A program made the translations under genes and the position numbers. Below the pieces are notes generated by a model. It was given only the letters and a program-made list of their open reading frames with translations, ran no database searches and was not told the origin of the DNA. This document shows positions 1 through 8,905 of a stretch of 64,000 bases of DNA, in pieces (the first letter of the stretch is position 1; every line of letters begins with the position of its first letter). This stretch comes from an uncultured Rubripirellula sp. (GTDB taxonomy: Bacteria; Planctomycetota; Planctomycetia; Pirellulales; Pirellulaceae). Location of the stretch: contig CALIBL010000067.1 of NCBI GenBank assembly GCA_938045805.1, positions 41,663 through 105,662 of the forward strand. The letters are read 5' to 3'.

Positions 1-1301
1 GCTTCCTCTGGCAAAGGTTCTTTTGTGGATGACACGGAAACGACCGAGCGATCCCCCAACCTTGCCCCCAAAGCGTTAATCAATCGATTGAGTTCCACAT
101 CGCTTAGCCCCTCGGCCCATGATCCAACACCTCGCTGATGAAAGAGGTCATTTTGGACGGTCCTGAGAGGTCCGGTTAGACTCGCAGTCAGATCGATCTT
201 TTGAACAAGGTCCACCAGACTCGTCGCTTCTAATTGCTGCTGCAGAAGCCCCACAATCTGTTGCTCATCCACGGTCGGTGAAAACAAACCGACCTCCAAT
301 TCCTTCTTCGTTCGATCCACGAGATCAAAGCGTAAACAAACCTTTAATGCGCCTTTCTGGCATTCAGCTAATTCCGCACAAAGTGGATTTACCAGCTTCT
401 GAATTCGATCTAGCAGCAACGGGATATCCCGCGTTGGATACTCCAAATCCAGAGCGTATTGATTTTCACTCGGTGGCCGATAAGTCCTCAACGGCTCATC
501 TACTTCCCCCAACATCCGGGAGAGTTGGAGTACTAACGGTTTACCAAAGCGCGAAACCAAAGCGTTCCTTGGGAGTGAAAACAACTGATCAAGCCGATCG
601 ATCCCGAGCCGTTTGAGATTTTGATAGGGCTCAGGAAAGATACGCAATGATTCGATGGGCAACCGCCCTCGAAACCTTTCTTCGGCAAGCTTGGATACCA
701 CTGCAATGGGCCTCGCTGGATTTGACCAGCCATAATGAGAAAAGGCCCATGCTGCGGCTACAGTCTCAGCAACAGCTAGACGACAAGCCAACCCATAACG
801 AGACAATGCCGACGCGATCGCTTCGCACAAACCAGATTCACCACCAAAGAGGTGCGATACCCCTGTCACATCACCCATCAACGACTCTCGTTGATACCGT
901 GTCACGCCAGCCCATTTTTTTTGATCAAGTGATTCCAAAGCCACGACAGGTGTGATTCGCTGCTGAATGAACTTGGCAATGCTGTGGAGCATTGCGTCAT
1001 CCGCTTTGGTATCTCGCTGGCAGAGTTGAAATGGTTGTTGTGAACCTTGCCGCAGCAGTTCAACGGCATGGCTCAAGGGCATCTGAGGCTTCACACCCAT
1101 TCGCCGGCTTCGGATACAAGCGGCAAAGACTATCCTGCCTCGTCTTGGATGCTCATCCCAAATCACTGATGGATGATCATTCTGTTTCATAAGCCGTAAA
1201 TGGGTTCCAAGATCATCCTGCAAAATCAACCCTAAACGCTCTAGATTTTGAATTCTCTGGATTGGCCAATTTGGAAACCAAATGCATAGTCGTCTTACCA
1301 C
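1..1301 (-). CDS. imuB: ImuB-like Y-family DNA polymerase homologue (3' end outside window)
   Basis: The reading frame is open from 1301 to the left edge, about 433 residues, so the C-terminus is missing. It begins VVRRLCIWFPNWPIQRI, the typical ImuB opening. Around residues 143-155 it has GDVTGVSHLFGGE, which matches the Y-family palm motif (usually lDvtG..hLfGge). The acidic residues of an active Y-family polymerase (DxDxFF near the N-terminus) are absent, as known for ImuB, which acts as a non-catalytic hub between the beta clamp, ImuA and DnaE2 in error-prone repair. Start choice: GTG at 1301; a TTG at 1331 is in frame but sits directly against an AGGAGG. The frame overlaps the end of imuA by about 90 bp. 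DnaE2 may lie beyond the left edge, but that cannot be seen. Confidence 0.85.
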   Translation of the reverse strand, partial: MVRRLCIWFPNWPIQRIQNLERLGLILQDDLGTHLRLMKQNDHPSVIWDEHPRRGRIVFAACIRSRRMGVKPQMPLSHAVELLRQGSQQPFQLCQRDTKADDAMLHSIAKFIQQRITPVVALESLDQKKWAGVTRYQRESLMGDVTGVSHLFGGESGLCEAIASALSRYGLACRLAVAETVAAAWAFSHYGWSNPARPIAVVSKLAEERFRGRLPIESLRIFPEPYQNLKRLGIDRLDQLFSLPRNALVSRFGKPLVLQLSRMLGEVDEPLRTYRPPSENQYALDLEYPTRDIPLLLDRIQKLVNPLCAELAECQKGALKVCLRFDLVDRTKKELEVGLFSPTVDEQQIVGLLQQQLEATSLVDLVQKIDLTASLTGPLRTVQNDLFHQRGVGSWAEGLSDVELNRLINALGARLGDRSVVSVSSTKEPLPEE

Positions 1302-2433
1302 GATTCGTCGTCTCCCTGTTCCCGAATACAACCTCCTTTAGTTCTCCCAACTCATTCATTTCGAAACGCCCCCGACGACCGACTCTCCCGCCGCGGCAAC
1401 GTTCTAGGGTGATCAAAAACTGTCGATTTCGTTGCGTCGAAGATTGTGCCTGAGATCGATGCGATCTCTTTTGGAGATTCGATCTATCGTCCGAGAGTCC
1501 AACCTGAAACGTCTCTCGTGCATCCCTTGATCGACCAATCACCGGTTTGCAACAACCCACATGAAACCGAACGTCGGCGAAACAAGGTTGACTTCTAGCC
1601 GAATTGGGACGCACAAAGAAACCAGGGGTCCTTCCTTGCTCGGCTGCTAATTGAAATCGTCGAGCATCTCTTTCATCCAATTGCCGGGGTAGCAAAGCAA
1701 GAACCGCCGCAGTCGATCTGCACCTCAATGCCTGATCAATTGCCCAAACTTGATCGTGTTGTTTCTGAGCCTTCACCCAAAGAATTTGACGAGACGGAAT
1801 ACCAAAAGCAAAAGCTGACGGAGGATAAAAGTCCTCTCCCGCACTCACTACCACAAGTGGCCCCCCTGAATGCGACTCGGCTGCATTTTTATGACTTACT
1901 GGTTCTTTATGTTTTGCTGGGTTTGTCCGACTTTCTACGTTTAATCGATTCGCTGCGGCCAATAGAGCAAGTGTGATCGCCCCACTTCCTCGACAATCAC
2001 TGACCCACTCGGTGATCGCATCAAATCTTAAGCCACCCACCGGAAGCCAAGCATCCAAGCCCGCAACACCGGTTGAAAAAGTTGCCACCGCAGAAGCACC
2101 CTCTGAATGCTGAATGCATTTGGTTTGCTGACGAAGTTGACGCATCAGGGCGTCACGTTCCGCATCACCGGAAATGAGTTCAGCGTCGCCGCATTCCTCT
2201 TCTAACTCATCCTCAGCAGCAACCGGCACAACCCATGCCGCCTCACGGACAACCTCAGACTGAAGATTTTCGTTCACGTTGAGGTGAGATTCAAAATCAA
2301 ATGCAATCTGTTCACCGGCCATCATGCCTATCCCATCGAGATTTACTCTGTCCCCTTCCCTGTAAATTTGCTGAATCCCACTCAGTCCAGCTTGTCCAAG
2401 ATCTGCAACCTTGGGTTCATATCTTGGGTTCAT
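1213..2433 (-). CDS. imuA: ImuA-like RecA-fold protein of the SOS mutagenesis cassette
   Basis: A RecA/SulA-like protein lies directly upstream of imuB. In the frame counted from the TTG at 2460, the family core starts near residue 106 (MRQLRQQ), continues with STGVAGLDAWLP (129-140) and a degenerate Walker-A region EWVSDCRGSGAITLAL (151-166), then VVSAGEDFYPPSAFAFGIP (204-222) and the LLPRQLDERDARRFQLAAEQG segment (256-276). The C-terminus has the ERCRGGRVGRRGRFEM element usual in planctomycete ImuA. ImuA partners ImuB in translesion synthesis. The first ATG, at 2433, was chosen; homologues usually begin near the MRQLRQQ segment (ATG at 2145), so the roughly 95 acidic residues before it are either a real extension or a mis-called start. 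The 3' end overlaps imuB. Confidence 0.8.
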   Translation of the reverse strand: MNPRYEPKVADLGQAGLSGIQQIYREGDRVNLDGIGMMAGEQIAFDFESHLNVNENLQSEVVREAAWVVPVAAEDELEEECGDAELISGDAERDALMRQLRQQTKCIQHSEGASAVATFSTGVAGLDAWLPVGGLRFDAITEWVSDCRGSGAITLALLAAANRLNVESRTNPAKHKEPVSHKNAAESHSGGPLVVVSAGEDFYPPSAFAFGIPSRQILWVKAQKQHDQVWAIDQALRCRSTAAVLALLPRQLDERDARRFQLAAEQGRTPGFFVRPNSARSQPCFADVRFHVGCCKPVIGRSRDARETFQVGLSDDRSNLQKRSHRSQAQSSTQRNRQFLITLERCRGGRVGRRGRFEMNELGELKEVVFGNRETTNRGKTTMHLVSKLANPENSKSRAFRVDFAG

Positions 2434-2613
2434 ACCGAGCGATTCATCATGTGATTCCAATCAAACACATAACTATACACCCGTTCACTACTCTTGCAAA
2501 TCACATCGACCAATTTTCAAAGTCACTTGCGGTCAAAACGTGCCATTGACAGTGAATCACTTAAAAAACAGCCTCATAGCCGATCTTCTTCCACTCGCTC
2601 CATGACCTGATTT

Positions 2614-2994
2614 TCAACGTGCACAACGACGTGCGGCGTACTGAGCACGACGCTTCGCCATCAAGTCGTATCGCAAGAGAACCAAACGAGCCAAATCCCC
2701 CATCCGCTGAACTCCATCCTCATCCGAAACCGAACTCCGCTGCCCCCGGAAGCCCAACACTTCGCTCTTCTCCGTACAGCTTGATCCTTCGACAAAGCCA
2801 GCTGATTGAAAATGCCCTGATCGCTTTGCACAAAGTCGCTCGCTCGTTAACGATGAGTTCGAATTGAAATGTGAGGAAGACGATCGTCGCCCGATTTTTG
2901 AATTCCCGGACTCAGCTCCAATCGCTTCACTGGTGGAGTAGACAGCGGTTGGGGCAATTTCGATCGGAGCGTCAAAAAGCATCATCTGAGTCAT
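2614..2994 (-). CDS. Small unknown protein upstream of imuA with possible beta-clamp motif
   Basis: A 126-residue protein on the same strand as imuA and imuB, ending about 180 bp before imuA. I do not recognise the family. The ATG at 2994 is preceded by GAGG at seven bases and is preferred over a longer in-frame start at 3189. It opens MTQMMLFDAP; QMMLF at residues 3-7 fits the QxxLF form of a bacterial sliding-clamp-binding motif. The middle is rich in serine and polar residues and looks disordered. The C-terminus is basic (GDLARLVLLRYDLMAKRRA) and probably helical. Position suggests a third member of the translesion cassette, but this is inference. Confidence reflects both the gene call and the start. 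Confidence 0.5.
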   Translation of the reverse strand: MTQMMLFDAPIEIAPTAVYSTSEAIGAESGNSKIGRRSSSSHFNSNSSLTSERLCAKRSGHFQSAGFVEGSSCTEKSEVLGFRGQRSSVSDEDGVQRMGDLARLVLLRYDLMAKRRAQYAARRCAR

Positions 2995-3467
2995 GAGGAA
3001 ACCTCGAGTAAGAAGAACAATCTGAGTCACAAGGAGGCGTGGAATAGTTGCCAACGCCTGGTACATCAGATTCTTCGCGACCCCCATGACACGTCTGGTC
3101 ACGCATCTAAACAGTTTTTCAGAACAATTTCTAAAATTGCCTTTCCCCGCCCAAAAACCGGCTTCAAAACCGACCACGTCGGTACCCAAAAAGCGACTTA
3201 AATACGATCAAAATCAGTTTTCAATCACCGTGAATCGCTTCCTCAAGGCGGCAATCATCCGTGATTCAGTGGCCGCCTCTCATTGGTGGAACCGGCTTCG
3301 CCCGATATCATGGAATTCGGTCGATTCGCCACCCTCGCGACGCCACGGCAGCAAGACGCTGGCAGGACAGCCAGTTAGACGACTGCCCGTTTGAGAATCA
3401 TTTTTTATCCACAGAGAGAGTGCGGAGATCCCGCTAACGCTTTCTCCTCCGAAGGTACCGCCAGACC
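2995..3467. other. Divergent intergenic region between the imu cassette and hflX
   Basis: About 470 bp separate the small imu-linked gene from hflX and should hold both promoters. I could not identify a convincing LexA box (neither CTGT-N8-ACAG nor GAAC-N4-GTTC). A 10-bp direct repeat, ATCTGAGTCA, occurs at 2984-2993 and 3020-3029, the first copy touching the start codon of the small gene. A plus-strand open frame at 3086-3394 has no recognisable family and is not called. Confidence 0.4.
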
Positions 3468-4772
3468 GTGCGAGAACCCAAAACCGTCATCGACGATTCC
3501 CCTGAACTCAGCATCCTCGCGCGACTGATTCTTCCTTCACAAAACGTTGATGAAGACCCCTTAGAAGAACTTCATGGCTTGGCCAAAACAGCGGGGACCG
3601 AGGTGGTGGGTGAACTCATCCAAAAGAGAGAAAACCCTGATCACTCCACCTACCTTGGAAAAGGCAAAGTGGAAGAACTTAGGCTCATGGTGGAACAGCA
3701 CAATGCTGACGTGGTGATCTTCGACAACGATCTCACTCCTGCACAGGTGCGTAATCTCGAGAAAGCGACCAAAGCCAAGGTGCTTGATCGCACCGAACTC
3801 ATCTTGGACATCTTTGCCGCTGGTGCTCGCACCCATGAATCTCGACTAGCGATTGAACTCGCCCAGCTCGAATACTCACTCCCGCGACTCAAACGCATGT
3901 GGACCCACCTCTCTCGACAAGCAATGGGTGTCGGCATGCGAGGTCCTGGTGAAAAACAACTCGAAGTTGACCGTCGCCTAGCACAAAAACGCATTCACGA
4001 TCTTAAAGAAGAGCTCTCCAAAGTGGAGCGGCGTCGCGAACGCGAAGTGGAAGCTCGACACGATATTCCAACGATCTCACTAGTTGGTTACACCAACGCT
4101 GGCAAAAGCACTCTCATGAATGCTTTGACTCACGCTGAAGTACTCGCCAAGGACAAACTGTTCGCCACACTTGACACTCGCACAAGACGCTGGTCCATCC
4201 CCGATTGGGGCACGGTTCTACTGAGTGACACCGTCGGGTTCATTCGGGACTTGCCTCACAGCCTTGTCGCGAGTTTCAAGTCCACACTCGAGGAGACAAG
4301 ACAGGCGGATCTACTGATCCACGTCGCCGATGCCAGCAGCCCATCGGTCTTTCAACAGATCCACTCCGTCTACCTCGTTCTCAAAGAACTGGGGATCGAA
4401 GCGAAAGACACACTTCTGGTCCTGAATAAAATGGACGCAATCTACGGCTCTCAATCACTCAACCGAATTCTCGATCGATACCCTCATGCAATACCGGTCA
4501 GCGCCAAGACGGGACAAGGATTCGAGATGTTCATCGATCGCGTCGGACAAGCGCTCAGCCGTGAGTTCCTTGATATCGAGGTCGATCTCGAACACTCCGA
4601 CGGAAAACTCCTATCCTATCTTTCTGAGAAGAGTGAAGTAATCTCCAGAAACTATGGAGAAGACTTTGTGACACTCAAGGTTCGTATACCCGCCGGTGCG
4701 ATGGGTCCGGTTCAACGCTCAGCGATTGCGATTCGCCAAGATGAAAGAAGCGACTCGGAAGATAACCACTGA
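3468..4772 (+). CDS. hflX: GTPase HflX
   Basis: A 434-residue GTPase of the HflX family, which binds the 50S ribosome and rescues or splits stalled ribosomes. The N-terminal HflX domain includes TYLGKGKVEEL (61-71) and VIFDNDLTPAQVRNLE (83-98). The glycine-rich linker GVGMRGPGEKQLEVDRR (154-170) precedes the G domain: G1 GYTNAGKS (207-214), G3 DTVGF (254-258), G4 NKMD (320-323), G5 SAK (345-347). All nucleotide-binding motifs are intact. The start is GTG at 3468, with no obvious Shine-Dalgarno. Length fits the family. The gene is followed at 97 bp by an SDR gene on the same strand. Confidence 0.95.
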   Translation: MREPKTVIDDSPELSILARLILPSQNVDEDPLEELHGLAKTAGTEVVGELIQKRENPDHSTYLGKGKVEELRLMVEQHNADVVIFDNDLTPAQVRNLEKATKAKVLDRTELILDIFAAGARTHESRLAIELAQLEYSLPRLKRMWTHLSRQAMGVGMRGPGEKQLEVDRRLAQKRIHDLKEELSKVERRREREVEARHDIPTISLVGYTNAGKSTLMNALTHAEVLAKDKLFATLDTRTRRWSIPDWGTVLLSDTVGFIRDLPHSLVASFKSTLEETRQADLLIHVADASSPSVFQQIHSVYLVLKELGIEAKDTLLVLNKMDAIYGSQSLNRILDRYPHAIPVSAKTGQGFEMFIDRVGQALSREFLDIEVDLEHSDGKLLSYLSEKSEVISRNYGEDFVTLKVRIPAGAMGPVQRSAIAIRQDERSDSEDNH

Positions 4773-4869
4773 ACTGATCACCAAAATTGAACCGGACTGC
4801 CGAAAAAAGAATCGACGATCCCATCAGCACCTGCGTTTGCGAATCACAACAAGGATCGAGGACCTGATC

Positions 4870-5688
4870 ATGAAAAGATGGAATCCCGAAGGAGCCATCG
4901 CGGTCTTGACCGGCGCGAGCAGCGGAATCGGTCGCTGCCTGACTCACCAACTGGCCGACTGCGGAGCGACGGTTATTGCTGTGGCGCGACGCGAGCCGCA
5001 ACTCACTGAAACGGTGAGCAGCTGGCAATCGAAGGGTCAAGGTCGCATTCTTCCGTTGGTTGGCGACATCACCGATCCGGAAACTCACTTGCTGATCAAA
5101 AATGAATTGACGCAATTGACCGACGATCATCGCCTCGACCTTTTAGTCAATAACGCCGGAGTGGGTGCGATCGGCCCCTTCGCCGAAGCAACACCGCAGC
5201 GTTTGCGGCAAGTGATGGAGATCAATTTCTTCTCGGCCGCCGAGCTTACCCGAACGCTGCTGCCCTCGCTCCGCCAAAGCTCTTCTCCCGTGATCTGCAA
5301 TATCGGAAGCGTTTTGGGTCATTGTGCAGTCCCGGACAAGAGTGAGTACTGTGCCTCCAAGTTCGCCCTGCACGGCTGGAGTGATGCGTTACGCTGCGAA
5401 CTGGCATGCGAGGGTTTCCAAGTGACGCTTGTGAGCCCCAGTACAACCCGAAGTGAATTCTTCCACTCGCTCATCGAAACGGACTCAAAAACAAAATCGA
5501 AAAGTCTCGGTAGTTGGCCAGCAGATCGTGTTGCGGCGGCGACGCTCAATGCAATTATCCGACGTAAGCGAGAAGTGGTGTTGAGCATCGGTGGTAAACT
5601 CTTGGTTTACGCGGATCGACTGATCCCGGGAATCATGAATAAATTCCTGAAGCGGCCACACTACGCCGTCAAAGCAAATGTGAATTGA
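4870..5688 (+). CDS. Short-chain dehydrogenase/reductase (SDR)
   Basis: A 272-residue classical SDR oxidoreductase. The cofactor motif TGASSGIG is at 14-21, NNAG at 94-97, the structural Asn at 119, catalytic Ser 147 and the YxxxK pair Y160/K164. Arg40-Arg41 after the second strand suggest NADP(H) preference. The substrate cannot be predicted. The frame is open further upstream (from 4696, overlapping hflX), but the ATG at 4870 puts the Rossmann fold at the normal distance from the N-terminus. The C-terminal region (IIRRKREVVLSIGGKLLVYA) resembles SDRs that act on lipid-like substrates, a weak hint only. Confidence 0.9.
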   Translation: MKRWNPEGAIAVLTGASSGIGRCLTHQLADCGATVIAVARREPQLTETVSSWQSKGQGRILPLVGDITDPETHLLIKNELTQLTDDHRLDLLVNNAGVGAIGPFAEATPQRLRQVMEINFFSAAELTRTLLPSLRQSSSPVICNIGSVLGHCAVPDKSEYCASKFALHGWSDALRCELACEGFQVTLVSPSTTRSEFFHSLIETDSKTKSKSLGSWPADRVAAATLNAIIRRKREVVLSIGGKLLVYADRLIPGIMNKFLKRPHYAVKANVN

Positions 5689-5789
5689 CTGAGTCAAGCT
5701 GGAGCATCCGTGATTCCATGCGAATCCTTAAAACCCGCACCTCCCTAATTAACGCTTTTCAAAATGAATCCCTCGCTCAACTTTGATTC

Positions 5790-6539
5790 ATGAAACCACT
5801 TCACATCCTCTTCGAAGATAATCACCTTCTGGTTGTCAATAAACCGTCCGGTATTGCGACCATGGGATCTGAGTCGGGTACCACCTTGCACTCACTCGGT
5901 TGCTCCTACCTCAAGAAGAAATACAAAAAGCCGGGAAACGTCTACCTAGGAGTAGTAAGTCGTCTTGATGCAATGACCAGCGGTGTGATCGTCTTTGCCA
6001 GAACGAGTAAGGCGGCCACGAGACTGAACCAACAATTTTCGGGAATTGGGGCAAAAACCGCCAACAAAATTTATCTCGCACTCGTCAATGGAAACCTACC
6101 GACCGGCACATCGGCAACATGGACGGACCATGTCTACAAAGACGATGCCGCCCATCGCATGAAAATCTCGCAGCACGCAAACGCTGGAACCAAAGAAGCT
6201 TCCCTTTCGTGGACATCCCTACACGGTCAAAGAGACTGGTCTTTGGTTGCGGTAAAAATACACACGGGACGCAAGCACCAAATTCGCCTTCAATTTTCGC
6301 AGCGTGATCATGCGATTCTCGGCGATCGCAAATACGACTCAACAAAGTCATTTGGCGAAGGAATTGCATTGCATAGCTGGAGTCTATCGATTGATCACCC
6401 CACGAAAAACGACTCCATGACCTTCCATTCACCGCCACCCGAAACCTGGCAAAAACACTTTAATCAAGTCAATTCCTCAAGCCACCCAGTGGTCAACCCA
6501 ACGCTGTTGCAACGAGTAAGATCAACGCTGAGTCCATAA
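5790..6539 (+). CDS. RluA-family RNA pseudouridine synthase
   Basis: A 249-residue pseudouridine synthase of the RluA group, which isomerises uridine in rRNA or tRNA. It opens with ILFEDNHLLVVNKPSGI (6-22), the usual RluA strand before the catalytic domain. The catalytic Asp is D60 in VSRLDAMTSGV (56-66), where most members have HRLD. The GRKHQIRLQF element after the middle of the protein is also typical. There is no S4 domain, so it is a short single-domain member. Which RNA it modifies cannot be read from the sequence. Confidence 0.88.
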   Translation: MKPLHILFEDNHLLVVNKPSGIATMGSESGTTLHSLGCSYLKKKYKKPGNVYLGVVSRLDAMTSGVIVFARTSKAATRLNQQFSGIGAKTANKIYLALVNGNLPTGTSATWTDHVYKDDAAHRMKISQHANAGTKEASLSWTSLHGQRDWSLVAVKIHTGRKHQIRLQFSQRDHAILGDRKYDSTKSFGEGIALHSWSLSIDHPTKNDSMTFHSPPPETWQKHFNQVNSSSHPVVNPTLLQRVRSTLSP

Positions 6540-7104
6540 CCGCTATTGCCGACGGAGCTCACCAAGCAATCAGTCCGTCAAAGAGGCTGCAATCTTAATC
6601 ACTCGATCAAAGTGCCATTCGGTATCCCAATTACGGCGAGAAGGATTGATCGATTGGATCAGTCGTCACAACCTGCACGGGAACCTTGAATCATTGCATC
6701 TTTACTGACCCAAAGAGCAAGCCTGATTGCTCAATGGGACGATAGCTGCACTGTTCCACTAATCGGATAAGTCACCTCCGCTTACCCGACTCCCATCGAC
6801 CAAGAGATCTGAGGCGTAGAGATCTCCTGTGTCGGGCAACCACTGATTTCCGATCGCTCACCCCCTTTCCATGCTGGATCTCCCGCGAATGCGGATCATC
6901 CATCTCGTTGCTCCATAAAACGGAGTTCCAGCAAGTCGTTTCCTCCCAGCGTTCGGTTTCAGTGGTCCTTGGAAAGCTTCAAGCAAGCTGACCATTGAAC
7001 CTCGTGTACGAAGTGTCGCGACGATCCCACGCGGATTCGCCCAGATAATTCGTAAGCCACAGCATCAAGATTTCAACGTCTAGGCTCAGGAGCTCTTCAG
7101 AAAT
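6540..7104. other. 565-bp gap with no supported gene
   Basis: No open frame of family-like character was found on either strand. Short frames of 30-40 codons occur but lack start signals and family resemblance. There is no tRNA-like fold and no clear terminator after the pseudouridine synthase. It probably carries the promoter of the downstream secreted-protein gene, but I see no element I can name. Confidence 0.4.
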
Positions 7105-8523
7105 ATGGACGTGTTCTCCTCAACACAGAAGTCATCTTTCATCCCATTCGCCCTTTCGACCTTCCTAATTTCAGTTCTCACCCTCTGTCAAGCATCTCCA
7201 ACCATATGTAACGCTCAAGAATCTGGCTCCGTCACCACTGCCATCCCCCCGCTGCCCTCGTCAGAGGAACACTTACGTCTCGCAGCACTGCTAGGTCCAC
7301 ACGCTTACCTGCCCACAATCAACCCATCGAAGCAACATCGACCACAAGCATACTCACGCGATTCAATCTCAACGCAGGTTGCCCTTGGCTTACGCTTGCT
7401 GAGAGAATCACAGATTTGGTGGGTGATCAATGCCGAGTCATCCGAGCCTATTGAATCTTCACCCTCGGACCGAACGCTCGTTAACGATAACGGAAACATG
7501 CTGCCAGCGTTGGTGGAGCAGACCGCCCCTGTTACCGTGAGGCCAGAGCGTGACATTCAGGCTCACTCACCCCTGCCAGTTCAACTGATTACGGGGAACC
7601 CAATGGATGAAAAGTCTGACACACGAAATTGGATTCACGCAAGAAAAGAAATTGATGCCACCAACACAAATGGCATGGTGGGAAGCGCCCCCATCATTCT
7701 CTACATCGAAGAGCCATACCTCTCTTACGATCTCAGTGTGGATGACCACAATGCGGTACTCAGCTTGAAAGAAAGCATTGTGGAAGGACTCAGCTTCGAT
7801 GGAGTCGACAGGAACGAGCGGAACTCGCCCACCGGAAGCGAGCGAATCATCAAAAACGATCTTGCACTGAATGCGATTCGCCTGCATGCCTCAAAACCTT
7901 TGACGTCACCAACTCCAACCTCTGAAATCATGAGATCGGAGCCCCCGACAACCATCGATGCCACCGCGATCGACAATTCGGAGACACCGCTCCGGACGAT
8001 GGACACCGACGGCTCATCTTCTACCAAGGCTGAGTTCGTAGCGAGTTTAGATTCCCAGCCTAGAAGCTCCGTTCAATCGCAAGTGCCTCATACAACCAAA
8101 TCCGATCAGGTGTGGGATGATTTTGATCGACTGATTGCTACCGAGACTGCTATCACCATCGCGGATGTAAGAACGATCCGTGACTCCGACACCAAGCAGT
8201 ACCAATTCACAAAACAGCCTCAAAATAACTCGGTGTCATTCGCCACACGACAGTTGACTCAGGCACTCATCACGCTGGGCAAGATTGAGTCGTTTGCTCA
8301 GCAACAGATCCGAAGCGAAATGTCGAGCCAGTGGCAAGCGTTCCAGGAACGTTGGGAACATCAACGCAGCGAAAGCCGTCGTGTAGAGCGAGAACGGACA
8401 CAGCCCAGTGCTGCGGGTCTTGCTTTGTTATCACGGGCAGAAGCGTCAACCACGAGCCAAGACCCTCGGGCGATCGCGATTAAACCTAACAGCGAGCCGT
8501 CCAGAAGGGCGGAAACTCGCTAA
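7105..8523 (+). CDS. Secreted protein of unknown function
   Basis: A 472-residue protein with an N-terminal signal peptide: polar start, hydrophobic core FALSTFLISVLTLC (16-29) and a cleavage-like site near CNAQES. The rest is polar, rich in Ser, Thr, Glu and Asp, with long stretches that look disordered, and no enzymatic motif I recognise. The C-terminal quarter is more ordered and probably helical: FATRQLTQALITLGKIESFA followed by a charged segment rich in Glu, Arg and Gln that could form a coiled coil. An AGGAGC lies about a dozen bases before the ATG. It is likely a lineage-specific envelope protein. Confidence 0.7.
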   Translation: MDVFSSTQKSSFIPFALSTFLISVLTLCQASPTICNAQESGSVTTAIPPLPSSEEHLRLAALLGPHAYLPTINPSKQHRPQAYSRDSISTQVALGLRLLRESQIWWVINAESSEPIESSPSDRTLVNDNGNMLPALVEQTAPVTVRPERDIQAHSPLPVQLITGNPMDEKSDTRNWIHARKEIDATNTNGMVGSAPIILYIEEPYLSYDLSVDDHNAVLSLKESIVEGLSFDGVDRNERNSPTGSERIIKNDLALNAIRLHASKPLTSPTPTSEIMRSEPPTTIDATAIDNSETPLRTMDTDGSSSTKAEFVASLDSQPRSSVQSQVPHTTKSDQVWDDFDRLIATETAITIADVRTIRDSDTKQYQFTKQPQNNSVSFATRQLTQALITLGKIESFAQQQIRSEMSSQWQAFQERWEHQRSESRRVERERTQPSAAGLALLSRAEASTTSQDPRAIAIKPNSEPSRRAETR

Positions 8524-8527
8524 TCGT

Positions 8528-8905
8528 TTACTCGGTGCCTCTCGGAGGGATCGCGTGCTCGCTCAGTTCCTCAATGGACGCAAACTCGAGCGTCGACATG
8601 TGGGTCGCCTCGAGAACAACCGCCGGTGCACACCCGGCATCATAGGCTTCCTTCCATCTTGCGGCACATAAACACCACTGATCTCCCGGCACAAGACCGG
8701 GAAACTGATACTGTGGCATCGGCGTTGAGAGATCATTTCCAACCGAACGACTAAAATGCAGAAATTCGGCGGTGACCCTTACACATACCGTGTGTAACCC
8801 ACGATCGTCTGCACCGGTATTACAGCAACCATCACGATAAAAACCCGTCATTGGATCGGTGCTGCAACTCTCTAACTCGGTTCCGAGGACATTCTTACCG
8901 GCCAT
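8528..8905 (-). CDS. DUF2237 family protein
   Basis: A 125-residue protein matching the DUF2237 family (COG3651). The family signature is clear: NVLGTELESCSTDPMTGFYRDG near the N-terminus, then CCNTGADDRGLHTVC, then PGDQWCLCAARWKEA and a C-terminal VVLEATH segment. The conserved cysteines suggest metal or redox chemistry, but function is unknown. The frame is open further upstream, but the ATG at 8905 places the family motif right at the N-terminus and is preferred. The gene converges on the preceding secreted-protein gene, with only a few bases between the stops. Confidence 0.9.
   Translation of the reverse strand: MAGKNVLGTELESCSTDPMTGFYRDGCCNTGADDRGLHTVCVRVTAEFLHFSRSVGNDLSTPMPQYQFPGLVPGDQWCLCAARWKEAYDAGCAPAVVLEATHMSTLEFASIEELSEHAIPPRGTE

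Noticed and set aside
1728..1976. Plus-strand frame within imuA
   Set aside because: Lies inside the imuA coding region and has no independent support.
2461..2613. LexA-type SOS box upstream of imuA
   Set aside because: No palindrome of the known LexA classes could be found; planctomycete LexA specificity is not known to me.
3086..3394. Plus-strand open frame upstream of hflX
   Set aside because: No family-like segments and it overlaps the promoter region and the longer form of the imu-linked gene.
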